DNA of 21,434 bases from JBKPFU01 sp046728975. GTDB lineage: Bacteria; Actinomycetota; Thermoleophilia; Gaiellales; Gaiellaceae. Under the pieces are notes generated by a model, which ran no database searches, was not told where the DNA came from, and saw only the letters and a list, made by a program, of their open reading frames with translations. Where the stretch lies: NCBI GenBank assembly GCA_046728975.1, contig JBKPFU010000095.1:1-21434 (forward strand), in the 5' to 3' direction. Shown in pieces: positions 15,164 to 21,434 of this stretch; the stretch's first letter is position 1; the number at the start of each line of letters is the position of its first letter. Both the position numbers and the translations under genes were made by a program.

Positions 15164-15658
15164 ATGCGAAAGCGTGGCCTGCTTATCCTGCCGTTCCTCG
15201 CCGCCACGGCGGCGGTTCCGGCCTGGTCGGCGCTCCAGGGCGGACGGGCCGATCTCGTCGAGGCGTCGCTCTCGAAGCCTCCGCCCGCAGCGCGCCCAAA
15301 CGTGCAGTTCACAGCGTTCGACGCTGTCCGCAACCGCGGCTCCGCGACCGCGCGGCGCTCGACGACCAGGTACTACCTCTCACGCGACAAGATCCGCAGG
15401 ACCAACGACTCGCTGGCCGGAAGCCGCTCGGTGCCGGCCCTCCGGGCCGGCAAGAGCTCCCGTGGGCAGGCGACGCTCGTCACGCGGGTTCCGACGGTGC
15501 CGGGGACGTACTACGTGATCGTGTGCGCGGACGCGAGACGCGCGGTCCGCGAGCGCAGCGAGCGGAACAACTGCCGCGCCTCCACGACCGCGATCTTCAT
15601 CCGCGAGCGCGGTATCAAGCCGCCGCCTCCCCCGCCGCCCGCCGCTCCTCCGCAGTAG
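15164..15658 (+). CDS. Secreted CARDB-domain protein
   Basis: This 164-residue protein has an N-terminal signal peptide (about 1-22, basic then hydrophobic, ending PAWSA). One CARDB-type beta-sandwich follows, starting ADLVEASLSKPP and containing STTRYYLSRDK, SRSVPALRAGKS, VPGTYYVIVCAD and SERNNCRAS. CARDB domains are found in surface and secreted proteins and are linked to adhesion or protein contacts, but the function here is unknown. Cysteines in VCAD and NNCRA could form the disulphide usual in this family. The tail is a run of prolines (about 154-163). No strong ribosome-binding site precedes the ATG. The last 44 bases overlap a small gene on the other strand. Confidence 0.75.
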   Translation: MRKRGLLILPFLAATAAVPAWSALQGGRADLVEASLSKPPPAARPNVQFTAFDAVRNRGSATARRSTTRYYLSRDKIRRTNDSLAGSRSVPALRAGKSSRGQATLVTRVPTVPGTYYVIVCADARRAVRERSERNNCRASTTAIFIRERGIKPPPPPPPAAPPQ

Positions 15659-15785
15659 CCGTCTCACGGCCGGCCACATCGTCGCCCTCGCAGCAGCCGA
15701 GCTTCAACCGGCAGCGCGGGCACTGCCACGTTCCGTGGCGCCACTCCATCTCGGCGCCGCACCGCAGGCAAAGCTCGGCGGGCAC
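15615..15785 (-). CDS. Small zinc-ribbon protein, 56 residues
   Basis: This is a short frame with a distinct protein character: CLRCG near the start, then MEWRHGTWQCPRCRLKLGCC, then an acidic, alanine-rich tail. Cysteines at 6, 9, 22 and 25 form two CxxC knuckles of a rubredoxin/zinc-ribbon type, with an extra pair at 31-32. The spacing and the MEWRHGTWQCPRC core resemble small uncharacterised bacterial proteins I recall from actinobacteria, but I cannot name a family. The start is GTG at 15785. A stop lies four codons upstream, and the first ATG (inside AEMEW) would remove the first knuckle. No clear ribosome-binding site is seen. It overlaps the 3' end of the CARDB gene on the opposite strand by 44 bases. 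Confidence 0.7.
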   Translation of the reverse strand: MPAELCLRCGAEMEWRHGTWQCPRCRLKLGCCEGDDVAGRETATAEERRAAGEAAA

Positions 15786-15817
15786 GAGAGAAGCCTAGGT
15801 TCGACGGCTGACGGCGC

Positions 15818-16267
15818 TTACTGCTTCGTCTTCGCGGGCGTGTCCGGAAGGTGGAGCAGGTTCTCGACCTCGCGAACGCCCTGGACGTTCCGCGCCTTGT
15901 CGACGAGCTCGGTGATCAGCTCCGGTCGATCGGCCTCACCGCGCAGATAGACCACGCCGTTCTCTGCGTTGACGTTGATCTTGCCCTTGGGTACGTCCGC
16001 GCCGCGGAAGATCTCGGTCTCGACCTTCCGGGCGAGGCTGACGTCGTCGGGCTGTTCCTTCTCGGCTTCCTGACGATGCGCGACCTTCTGCTTGGCGCCG
16101 TACGCCCCGGCGGCGACCCCTCGGCCGGCGCGGGCGGCTTCGCGGCCGCGCTGGCGGAAGAACGAACCGGCACGATCGGTGGCCATCTTCCGGCGTCGGT
16201 TGCCGTTGTCCCTGTCGAAGAAATACGCGAGTGCGGCTCCCAGGGCGCCCGCAAGCAAAAGCTTCAT
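15818..16267 (-). CDS. Membrane-anchored BON-domain protein
   Basis: This 149-residue protein has a short N-terminal membrane helix (about 2-17) followed by FDRDNGNRRRK, a basic stop-transfer, a charged linker, and one BON domain (about 76-142; KINVNAENGVVYLRGEAD, then REVENLLHLP). BON domains, as in OsmY, are thought to bind phospholipid or protein surfaces and are often induced by osmotic or envelope stress. ATG 16267 is chosen over GTG 16276 because AGGGAG stands at the right distance (8 bases) for the ATG and too close for the GTG. It lies downstream of the 102-residue acidic protein gene with a hairpin in between. Confidence 0.85.
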   Translation of the reverse strand: MKLLLAGALGAALAYFFDRDNGNRRRKMATDRAGSFFRQRGREAARAGRGVAAGAYGAKQKVAHRQEAEKEQPDDVSLARKVETEIFRGADVPKGKINVNAENGVVYLRGEADRPELITELVDKARNVQGVREVENLLHLPDTPAKTKQ

Positions 16268-16308
16268 ACGTCCCACTCCCTTGGCGTCGTTTGTGTCCGC
16301 AGGAGGCT

Positions 16309-16325
16309 ACCCGCCCGAGGCGGGT
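16309..16325 (-). terminator. Hairpin between the acidic-protein and BON genes
   Basis: ACCCGCC and GGCGGGT form a 7-bp stem with a three-base loop, starting six bases after the stop of the acidic-protein gene. No T-run follows, so it may only weaken read-through or protect the upstream mRNA's 3' end. Confidence 0.4.
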
Positions 16326-16330
16326 CGAAA

Positions 16331-16639
16331 CTAGTCGCCCCAGTCGAAGTCGCGGGAGCGGCCCCAGAGACCTCCATGGGTCTCGACCTCGTGCTCGGCA
16401 CCGTCTTCTTCGCCGGGCCACTTGAGCACGTTCGTCTCCACAGCGGCCGGCTCTGCGCCGTCCATGGTCTCTTCCAGGCGAGCCTGCTCTTCGGTCTTGA
16501 ACAGCGGATGGTTCTGGAACGGATCTTCGGTGCGGTACCTCTCGAGCGGGAGCTCGTGGTCGAGGTCGGCGTTCCGTTCCTTCAGCTCGAGATGGTCCTG
16601 GATCACTTGTGAAAACAGCGTGGTCGTTTCTACCGGCAC
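16331..16639 (-). CDS. Conserved-looking acidic protein of unknown function, 102 residues
   Basis: I do not recognise a domain. The product is soluble, with no signal or membrane segment, and is rich in Glu and Asp. A helical N-terminal part (FSQVIQDHLELKERNADLDH) is followed by ELPLERYRTEDPFQNHPLFK and TEEQARLEETMDG, then an acidic tail ending RDFDWGD. The start is GTG at 16639, strongly supported by GGGAGGAG five bases upstream. Its neighbours on the same strand (BON protein) and the good ribosome-binding site argue for a real gene. The first part might form a coiled coil. No role can be given. Confidence 0.75.
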   Translation of the reverse strand: MPVETTTLFSQVIQDHLELKERNADLDHELPLERYRTEDPFQNHPLFKTEEQARLEETMDGAEPAAVETNVLKWPGEEDGAEHEVETHGGLWGRSRDFDWGD

Positions 16640-16728
16640 AGGGTCTCCTCCCGACAGGGGTCTGGGGTCAGTCAGACTCGGCGGCGGATTGTAACGAGCC
16701 GCGCGGCTAGATCAAGCCCTTTTCTGGT

Positions 16729-16734
16729 TAGGAT
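16729..16734 (+). promoter_or_regulatory. -10 box TAGGAT of a leaderless transcript
   Basis: TAGGAT is a common actinobacterial -10 hexamer. Only six bases separate it from the ATG at 16741, so transcription would start on or next to the A of the start codon, giving an mRNA without a leader. No ribosome-binding site is present, which agrees. No clear -35 box is seen at the expected distance. Confidence 0.55.
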
Positions 16735-16740
16735 TGCAAC

Positions 16741-16920
16741 ATGCCCAGGATGCGACGGCTTTTGACCCGCCGCGCGGGCCCGGTGGGCGTGATGCTCACG
16801 GCGTGGGACATCTGGCGGCGCATCCCGCCGCACCACCGGAAGAGGATCCGCCAGCAGGTGCGGAAGCACGGGCCGCGCTTGGCAAAAGAGGTCGTCCGCC
16901 GCCGCCGGCGCCGCCCCTAG
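16741..16920 (+). CDS. Small basic protein, 59 residues, leaderless start
   Basis: This is a short frame encoding a strongly basic protein. The central part is GPVGVMLTAWDIWRRIPPHH, followed by RKRIRQQVRKHGPRLAKEVV and a run of six arginines before the final Pro. The hydrophobic-aromatic core flanked by basic helices looks like small uncharacterised actinobacterial proteins carrying a TAWDIWRR(I/L)PP motif, by memory only. The Arg-rich tail suggests nucleic-acid or membrane binding, which is inference. A -10 box stands six bases before the ATG. The next gene, a reductase, starts seven bases after the stop, so the two form an operon. It was judged real because of motif, promoter and spacing. 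Confidence 0.65.
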   Translation: MPRMRRLLTRRAGPVGVMLTAWDIWRRIPPHHRKRIRQQVRKHGPRLAKEVVRRRRRRP

Positions 16921-16927
16921 ACATTCG

Positions 16928-17752
16928 ATGGGCCAGATCGGCTTGCTGCATCCCGGAGAGATGGGAGCGGCCATCGGTGGGGCGCTGCTGGAGGGCGGCC
17001 ACGAAGTCGTCTGGGCATCGTCGGGCCGGAGCGAGGCAACCGCCGGAAGGGCGGCGGGGGCGGGCCTGCGCGACGTCGAGAACGTGGACGAGCTCGCACG
17101 CGGGAGTGAGACCATCGTTTCGGTTTGCCCACCCCACGCCGCGGCGGACGTAGCCCGCTCCGTGAGCGGCTTCGAAGGCGTCTTCGTCGACGCGAACGCA
17201 GTCTCGCCCGCCACGGCACGGGCGATCGCCGCAGAGGTCGAAGCCGGAGGCGCGCGCTTCGTCGACGGAGGGATCATCGGGCCGCCGCCGAGCGGCCGTA
17301 CGACCAGCCTCTACCTCTCCGGCTCGGCGGCCGGCGCGGTTGCCGACCTTTTCGAGGGAACCCTGGTGGAGGCGCGAGTTCTCTCGGCCGAGCCCGGGAC
17401 CGCGTCGGCGCTCAAGATGGCCTATGCGGCATGGTCGAAGGGCACCGCCGCGCTACTGCTCGCGATCCGGGAGCTCGCGCGCGCGGAAGGCGTGGAGACG
17501 CCGCTTCTCGATGCCTGGAGCGATTCTTCGGACGACCTGCCCGAGAAGTCGCGGCTGGCCGGCCGCTCGGCCGCCCGCAAGGGCTGGCGCTGGGTCGGAG
17601 AGATGGAGGAGATCGCCGCGACCTTCGCGGCCGCCGGGCTCCCCAGCGGCTTCCACGAGGCTGCGGCCGAGATCTTCCGCCGCGCGCCTCGACTCGAGGA
17701 AGCGGCCCCGGACGAGGAGACGCTCGACCGCGTTCTGGCCGAGCTCAGGTAA
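16928..17752 (+). CDS. NAD(P)-dependent oxidoreductase, 6-phosphogluconate dehydrogenase-like with DUF1932 C-terminal domain
   Basis: This 274-residue protein has an N-terminal Rossmann domain (GLLHPGEMGAAIG, residues 5-17; the first glycine-rich turn has HPGEMG in place of the common GxGxMG). The segments VDANAVSP (87-94) and GGIIGPPPSG (114-123) are typical of the DUF1932 branch of the beta-hydroxyacid dehydrogenase superfamily. K163 in the helix ALKMAYAAWSKGTAALLLA is in the place of the family's catalytic lysine. The substrate is unknown. The ATG at 16928 has no ribosome-binding site, so translation is probably coupled to the 59-residue gene seven bases upstream. Its last eight bases overlap the end of the convergent 2-oxoglutarate dehydrogenase gene. 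Confidence 0.85.
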   Translation: MGQIGLLHPGEMGAAIGGALLEGGHEVVWASSGRSEATAGRAAGAGLRDVENVDELARGSETIVSVCPPHAAADVARSVSGFEGVFVDANAVSPATARAIAAEVEAGGARFVDGGIIGPPPSGRTTSLYLSGSAAGAVADLFEGTLVEARVLSAEPGTASALKMAYAAWSKGTAALLLAIRELARAEGVETPLLDAWSDSSDDLPEKSRLAGRSAARKGWRWVGEMEEIAATFAAAGLPSGFHEAAAEIFRRAPRLEEAAPDEETLDRVLAELR

Positions 17753-20609
17753 GCGCTTCCCTGACGATCCGGTCCTGCTCGCGCAGATGGGCTGTCGGGT
17801 AGCCCTCACTCGGGCTCGCGCGCCAGGGACGGCCGGCATACCGCAGCTTCACGCCCTGCGGTAGCGCCTCCTCGAGCCGGTGGCGGATCGCGCGCCAGGC
17901 GCCCATGTTCTGGGGCTCCTCCTGTGCCCACACAACGGTCTCGAGGCGCGGATACGAACGCAGCAGCTGCGCTGCAGCCCTGACCGGGAACGGGTATAGC
18001 TGCTCGAGCCTCGCGACCGCAGTCTCCGACGCACCGGCGCGCGCGTCGTGGCCGACGATGTCGTAGTAGACCTTGCCCTGACAGAGGATCAGCCGCCGCA
18101 CCGCGTCGTGGTCTGCCTGGGGGTCGTCGAGGACCGGCGCGAAGCCGCCGCCGCTCAACTCTGCGAGCGCCGACGACGCCTGCTTCAGGCGCAGGAGGCC
18201 CTTCGGCGTCATCACCACGAGCGGTCGCGCCGTCGCGTCCAGCGCCTGGCGGCGGAGCAGATGGAAGTACTGGGCCGCCGTCGTGCAGTTGGCGATGCGG
18301 ATGTTCTCCTGCGCGGCCAGCTGCAGGAAACGCTCGAGCCGCGCGCTCGAGTGCTCGGGACCGTTCCCCTCGTAGCCGTGCGGCAGGAGGAGCGTCAGGC
18401 GCGAGGTCTGCCCCCACTTCGAGAGACCGGCGACGATGAACTGGTCGATGATCACCTCGGCGCCGTTGACGAAGTCCCCGAACTGCGCCTCCCAGAGCAC
18501 CAGCGTCTCGGGCGCCGAGATCGAGTAGCCGTACTCGAACCCGACCGCGGCCTCCTCCGAGAGCGGCGAATTGTGCAGCTCGAACGACGCCGTCGCCTCG
18601 TCCAGGTTCTGGATCGGAGCGTACGCCTGACCCGTCTGGGCGTCGTGAAGGACGAGATGGCGATGCGAGAAGGTGCCGCGCTCGGTGTCCTGGCCCGTCA
18701 GCCGCACCGGAATCCCCTCAACGAGCAGCGAGGCGAGCGCCAGCGCCTCGGCCTGGCCCCAGTCGATCCCGCCCTCGTCCAGCGCCGCCGTCCGGCGCTC
18801 GAGCTGCTTGGCGAGCTTCGGGTGGACGGTGAAGCCGTCGGGCACGCGCAGGAGCTCCGCGTTCAGCCCGCGCAGGCGCTCCTCGGGCACGGCCGTCTCG
18901 ACCTCGGCGTCCGTCGAGAACGGGATGCGGCCGTCGTGGGCTTCCTGCGCCTCGCCGAAGGACGCCTTCAGCCGCTCATGCGCCTGCTTCAGCTCGGCGT
19001 CGACCTCCTGCACCATCGCCTCGGCCTCCTCCTCGGTGACGACGCCCTCGCCCAGGAGCCGGGTGGCGTATTGCTCGCGCACCGTCGGCTGCTCCTCGAT
19101 CAGCGCGGCCATCAAGGGCTGCGTGTAGGCGGCCGCGTCTTGCTCGTTGTGGCCGTGGCGCCTGTAGCCGACGAGATCGATGACGACGTCTCGCCAGAAG
19201 CGCTTCCGGTACGCGTTGGCGAGGCGGACGGCCGCGACGCACGCCTCGGCGTCGTCGGCGTTGACGTGGATGATCGGGAAGTCGAACCCCTTGGCGAGGT
19301 CGCTGGAATACCGCGTCGAGCGGCCCTGGACGGGATCGGTGGTGAAGCCGATCTGGTTGTTGGCGATCAGGTGCAGCGTGCCGCCGGTCGAGTAGCCGGG
19401 CAGCGCCGCGAGATTGAGCGTCTCCGCCACGATGCCCTGCGCAGGGAACGAGGCGTCGCCGTGGATGAGGATCGGCATTGCGACGGTTGGATCGGCCAAG
19501 CCGATGCGGGACGAGCGGTCCGCCTGCTCGGCCCGCGTGCGCCCCTCGACGACCGGGTCGACCGCCTCGAGATGGCTCGGGTTTGCCGCCAGCGTCACCG
19601 TGATCTCGCCGGCGTCGGTCGAGCGCACGCCCTCCGCGCCCAGGTGGTACTTGACGTCTCCCGTGCCTCCCTCGGGCGTCGCGGTGACCGCGTCGATGGT
19701 GCGCTCGCCCTCGAACTCGCGCAGGATCGACTCGTACGGGAGCCCCAGCGTGTGCGCGAGGACGCTCAGCCGGCCGCGGTGCGCCATCCCGAGCACGACC
19801 TCGTGCGCGCCGGCCTCACCGGCGAGCTCGATCGCCTCGTCCAGCATCGGCACCATGGCGTCGAGGCCTTCGATCGAAAACTGCTTCTGTCCGAGAAACG
19901 CACGCCGCAGGTAACGCTCGAACGCCTCGACCCGCGAGAGCCGCTTGAGCAGCGTCCGCTTCTCCTCGGCCGGTAGCTCCTGCCGATATCGGCCGGACTC
20001 GATCGCGGCCCGCAGCCAGACGCGCTGCTCGTGGTCGGAGATGTGTTCGATCTCATAAGCCATCGTCCCGCAATAGGTCTCCTGCAGCCGCGGGAGGACG
20101 TCCGCAAGCGTCTCGCCCGGGACGGCGACGCGAAGCAGCCGCGCCGGAACGCGGGCCTGCACCTCGGGCGTGAGCGGCGGCACGAGCCGCTCGGGCTCGA
20201 GTGCCGGATCGCCCACCGGCTCGGTTCCGAGCGGGTCGAGCCTCGCCGCCAGATGGCCGTGTGTGCGCAGCGCCTTGACGAGCGACATCGCGGCCGCGAT
20301 TCCCGCCAGCAGCGTCTCGTCGGCGACGGCCGGCGCGAGCGGAGCGGGTGTCGGCGGAGCCGGCGCGGGCTCGGGCACGGGCGGCGCCGCGGGTTGCCCT
20401 GCGGCTTGCGCGGCCGCGGCGACCTGACCGTTTCCGTCCTCGCGCAAAACCTCGAGGAGGCGCGCGAGGCCCGGATGGCTCGCGACGAGGTCCGAGTCAC
20501 CGCTTTCGAACAGCGCGCGCCACTCCTCGGGAACCGCTTCCGGATTCTCGAGGTACTCCTCGAGCAACACGCTCGCAAAGCCGGTGTTGAGGCCGTCGAC
20601 CTCGTTCAT
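17745..20609 (-). CDS. sucA: 2-oxoglutarate dehydrogenase E1 component (thiamine diphosphate-dependent), without fused E2 domain
   Basis: This 954-residue TCA-cycle enzyme decarboxylates 2-oxoglutarate and passes the succinyl group to lipoyl-E2. The short N-terminal E1 segment (SVLLEEYLENPEAVPEEWRALFES) is followed by an Ala/Pro linker at about 62-95. The catalytic core follows with GTMAYEIEHISDHEQRVW, GMAHRGRLSVLAH, the thiamine-diphosphate/Mg motif GDASFPAQG leading to ANNQIGFTT, the transketolase-like domain (WEAQFGDFVNGAEVIIDQF, LPHGYEGNGPEHSSARLERF) and a C-terminal domain ending in REQDRIVREALT. The length matches E. coli SucA (about 933), not mycobacterial Kgd (about 1230), because no acyltransferase domain is fused. 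E2 and E3 genes are not in the window. The ATG at 20609 has AAGGA close upstream. The gene appears intact and expressed alone. Confidence 0.95.
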   Translation of the reverse strand: MNEVDGLNTGFASVLLEEYLENPEAVPEEWRALFESGDSDLVASHPGLARLLEVLREDGNGQVAAAAQAAGQPAAPPVPEPAPAPPTPAPLAPAVADETLLAGIAAAMSLVKALRTHGHLAARLDPLGTEPVGDPALEPERLVPPLTPEVQARVPARLLRVAVPGETLADVLPRLQETYCGTMAYEIEHISDHEQRVWLRAAIESGRYRQELPAEEKRTLLKRLSRVEAFERYLRRAFLGQKQFSIEGLDAMVPMLDEAIELAGEAGAHEVVLGMAHRGRLSVLAHTLGLPYESILREFEGERTIDAVTATPEGGTGDVKYHLGAEGVRSTDAGEITVTLAANPSHLEAVDPVVEGRTRAEQADRSSRIGLADPTVAMPILIHGDASFPAQGIVAETLNLAALPGYSTGGTLHLIANNQIGFTTDPVQGRSTRYSSDLAKGFDFPIIHVNADDAEACVAAVRLANAYRKRFWRDVVIDLVGYRRHGHNEQDAAAYTQPLMAALIEEQPTVREQYATRLLGEGVVTEEEAEAMVQEVDAELKQAHERLKASFGEAQEAHDGRIPFSTDAEVETAVPEERLRGLNAELLRVPDGFTVHPKLAKQLERRTAALDEGGIDWGQAEALALASLLVEGIPVRLTGQDTERGTFSHRHLVLHDAQTGQAYAPIQNLDEATASFELHNSPLSEEAAVGFEYGYSISAPETLVLWEAQFGDFVNGAEVIIDQFIVAGLSKWGQTSRLTLLLPHGYEGNGPEHSSARLERFLQLAAQENIRIANCTTAAQYFHLLRRQALDATARPLVVMTPKGLLRLKQASSALAELSGGGFAPVLDDPQADHDAVRRLILCQGKVYYDIVGHDARAGASETAVARLEQLYPFPVRAAAQLLRSYPRLETVVWAQEEPQNMGAWRAIRHRLEEALPQGVKLRYAGRPWRASPSEGYPTAHLREQDRIVREALT

Positions 20610-20694
20610 CGTTCCTTGCTTTGTTGTACCAACGTGGTTCCCTGCGCCGAAGCGCTCAGAAGATCGGGTTCGCCGAAGGGCGGTCTACGCGATG

Positions 20695-21434
20695 CTATTC
20701 GGCTTCGCTGAGCGCCGCTAGGTCGTGCGAGATGCGCTGAGATTCGCTCAGGTGCGTAGAAAGTTCTACGCCGAGAAGCCGCTGTTCTAGTGCCGCCGCC
20801 TCATCGCGGAAGACGACGCCGGCCAAGTTGATGTAGCGCTGCGTCGTCGCGAAGTCGGCGTGTCCGAGGATCGCTTGCAGCTTCGCGTTGTCGACTCCGG
20901 CCTGTACGTGATTGGTGCCGCAGGTGACACGTAGATCGTGGCAGGGCCGCAACCCGTCTGGCCAGTCCATACCCGCCTTCTTGAACGCCCGCACGAGCGC
21001 CGCGCGATAGGTCTTGTACGAGTAGGTCGTGCCGCGTTCGGGGTGCGCGAAGACGAGTTCGTCGTCTCCCTGGAAGTGCGAGCGGCGGCGGTGCTGCCAT
21101 AGCTGTTCGGCCAGCCCCGAGGGGATGCCGATTCCCCGCTCGCCGGTTTCCGTCTTCGAGTCGGCCACGGTGAGGCGATTCTCGATCAGGTCGACGTCCG
21201 ACCAGCGCAGCCGTTGCAATTCCGAACGGCGCAGGCCGAGCAGGGTGAAGCACAGGAACGCCACCCGTGCCTGCTCGTCGGCGAACGAGCGAGCGAGCTG
21301 CTGCACCTGCACGGGCTTGAGCGCGATCCCCTTGCGCTGCCGCACGGTCGGCCGCTCGGCGTCCTCCGTCGGGTATCGACTCTTCCCTCCTTCCGCGCGG
21401 TCTTGAAGACCATGTGCAGGATCGTCACGTCCCG
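20695..21434 (-). pseudogene. Tyrosine recombinase/phage-type integrase, apparently frameshifted and cut by window edge
   Basis: The catalytic domain (20695 to about 21345) is complete. It has Arg in LGLRRSELQRLRW, Lys in SKTETGERGIGIP, HxxR in HDLRVTCGTN, and the last His and the Tyr nucleophile in LGHADFATTQRYINLAG. Upstream, the same frame reads PTEDAERPTVRQRKG but before that loses protein character. The neighbouring frame to the window edge reads VTILHMVFKTARKEGRVDT, which looks like the end of an integrase core-binding domain. One extra base in the C-run at 21371-21373 (minus strand) would join them as GRVDT-PTEDAERPTV. A GTG at 21345 could still start a catalytic-domain fragment, but no good ribosome-binding site is seen. 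The missing N-terminus lies beyond the window. Enzymes of this family insert or remove mobile elements. Confidence 0.75.

Noticed and set aside
18048..19976. A 642-codon plus-strand open frame opposite sucA
   Set aside because: The composition is Arg/Leu/Val/Asp-rich antisense shadow, typical of G/C-rich DNA, with no motifs; the minus strand encodes a complete enzyme.
20610..20694. A tRNA or clear attachment site beside the integrase
   Set aside because: No cloverleaf or convincing direct repeat is visible. Only two short hairpins with TTCG-like loops occur, too weak to call.
1..21434. CRISPR arrays, insertion sequences, rRNA genes and riboswitches
   Set aside because: Nothing with regular long repeats, transposase motifs, rRNA-like stretches or known riboswitch cores was seen on either strand.

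Overview
The window is GC-rich and densely coded. The look is that of a high-GC actinobacterium, probably a deep-branching soil lineage such as Thermoleophilia. This rests on strong G/C third positions, GTG and TTG starts, a TAGGAT-type -10 box giving a leaderless mRNA, an MprAB/PepD-like stress locus, and small proteins I associate with that group. The taxonomic call is inference from family resemblance, not a search.

Layout. (1) 1-1920: the end of a sugar-type ABC importer operon, with a truncated MalG-like permease, a family 1 solute-binding protein with a Tat-type leader, and a strong terminator. (2) 1931-5915: an envelope-stress module. A secreted helical-repeat protein, a sensor kinase and an OmpR-type response regulator lie on the minus strand, and an HtrA/PepD-like protease is divergent on the plus strand. 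Arrays of a TCTTAG-like hexamer, repeated every 11 bp, lie in front of the secreted protein, the regulator and the protease. In the first and last the array ends exactly 51 bp from the start codon. This is the most striking structure in the window and looks like the regulator's own operon-scale regulon.

(3) 5980-15012: a polyamine uptake and breakdown locus, all on the minus strand. In transcription order it holds a putative gamma-aminobutyraldehyde dehydrogenase, then a 326-bp control region with a hairpin and A/T-rich repeats, then an Lrp/AsnC regulator, PotA-like ATPase, PotD-like lipoprotein, two permeases, a class III aminotransferase and a PuuB-like FAD oxidase. Most genes after the regulator overlap by 4 to 11 bases, so translation is probably coupled. 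Together they would import putrescine or a related amine, deaminate it to an aminoaldehyde and oxidise that to an amino acid such as GABA.

(4) 15164-17752: small and accessory genes, namely a secreted CARDB-domain protein, a 56-residue zinc-ribbon protein, a membrane-anchored BON protein, an acidic 102-residue protein of unknown role, a leaderless 59-residue basic protein, and a 6-phosphogluconate-dehydrogenase-like reductase. (5) 17745-20609: 2-oxoglutarate dehydrogenase E1 without the fused E2 domain of mycobacterial Kgd. (6) 20695 to the right edge: a tyrosine recombinase with a complete catalytic domain but an apparent frameshift upstream of it, suggesting a decaying integrative element that begins at or beyond the right edge. 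I saw no rRNA, tRNA, CRISPR array or insertion sequence.
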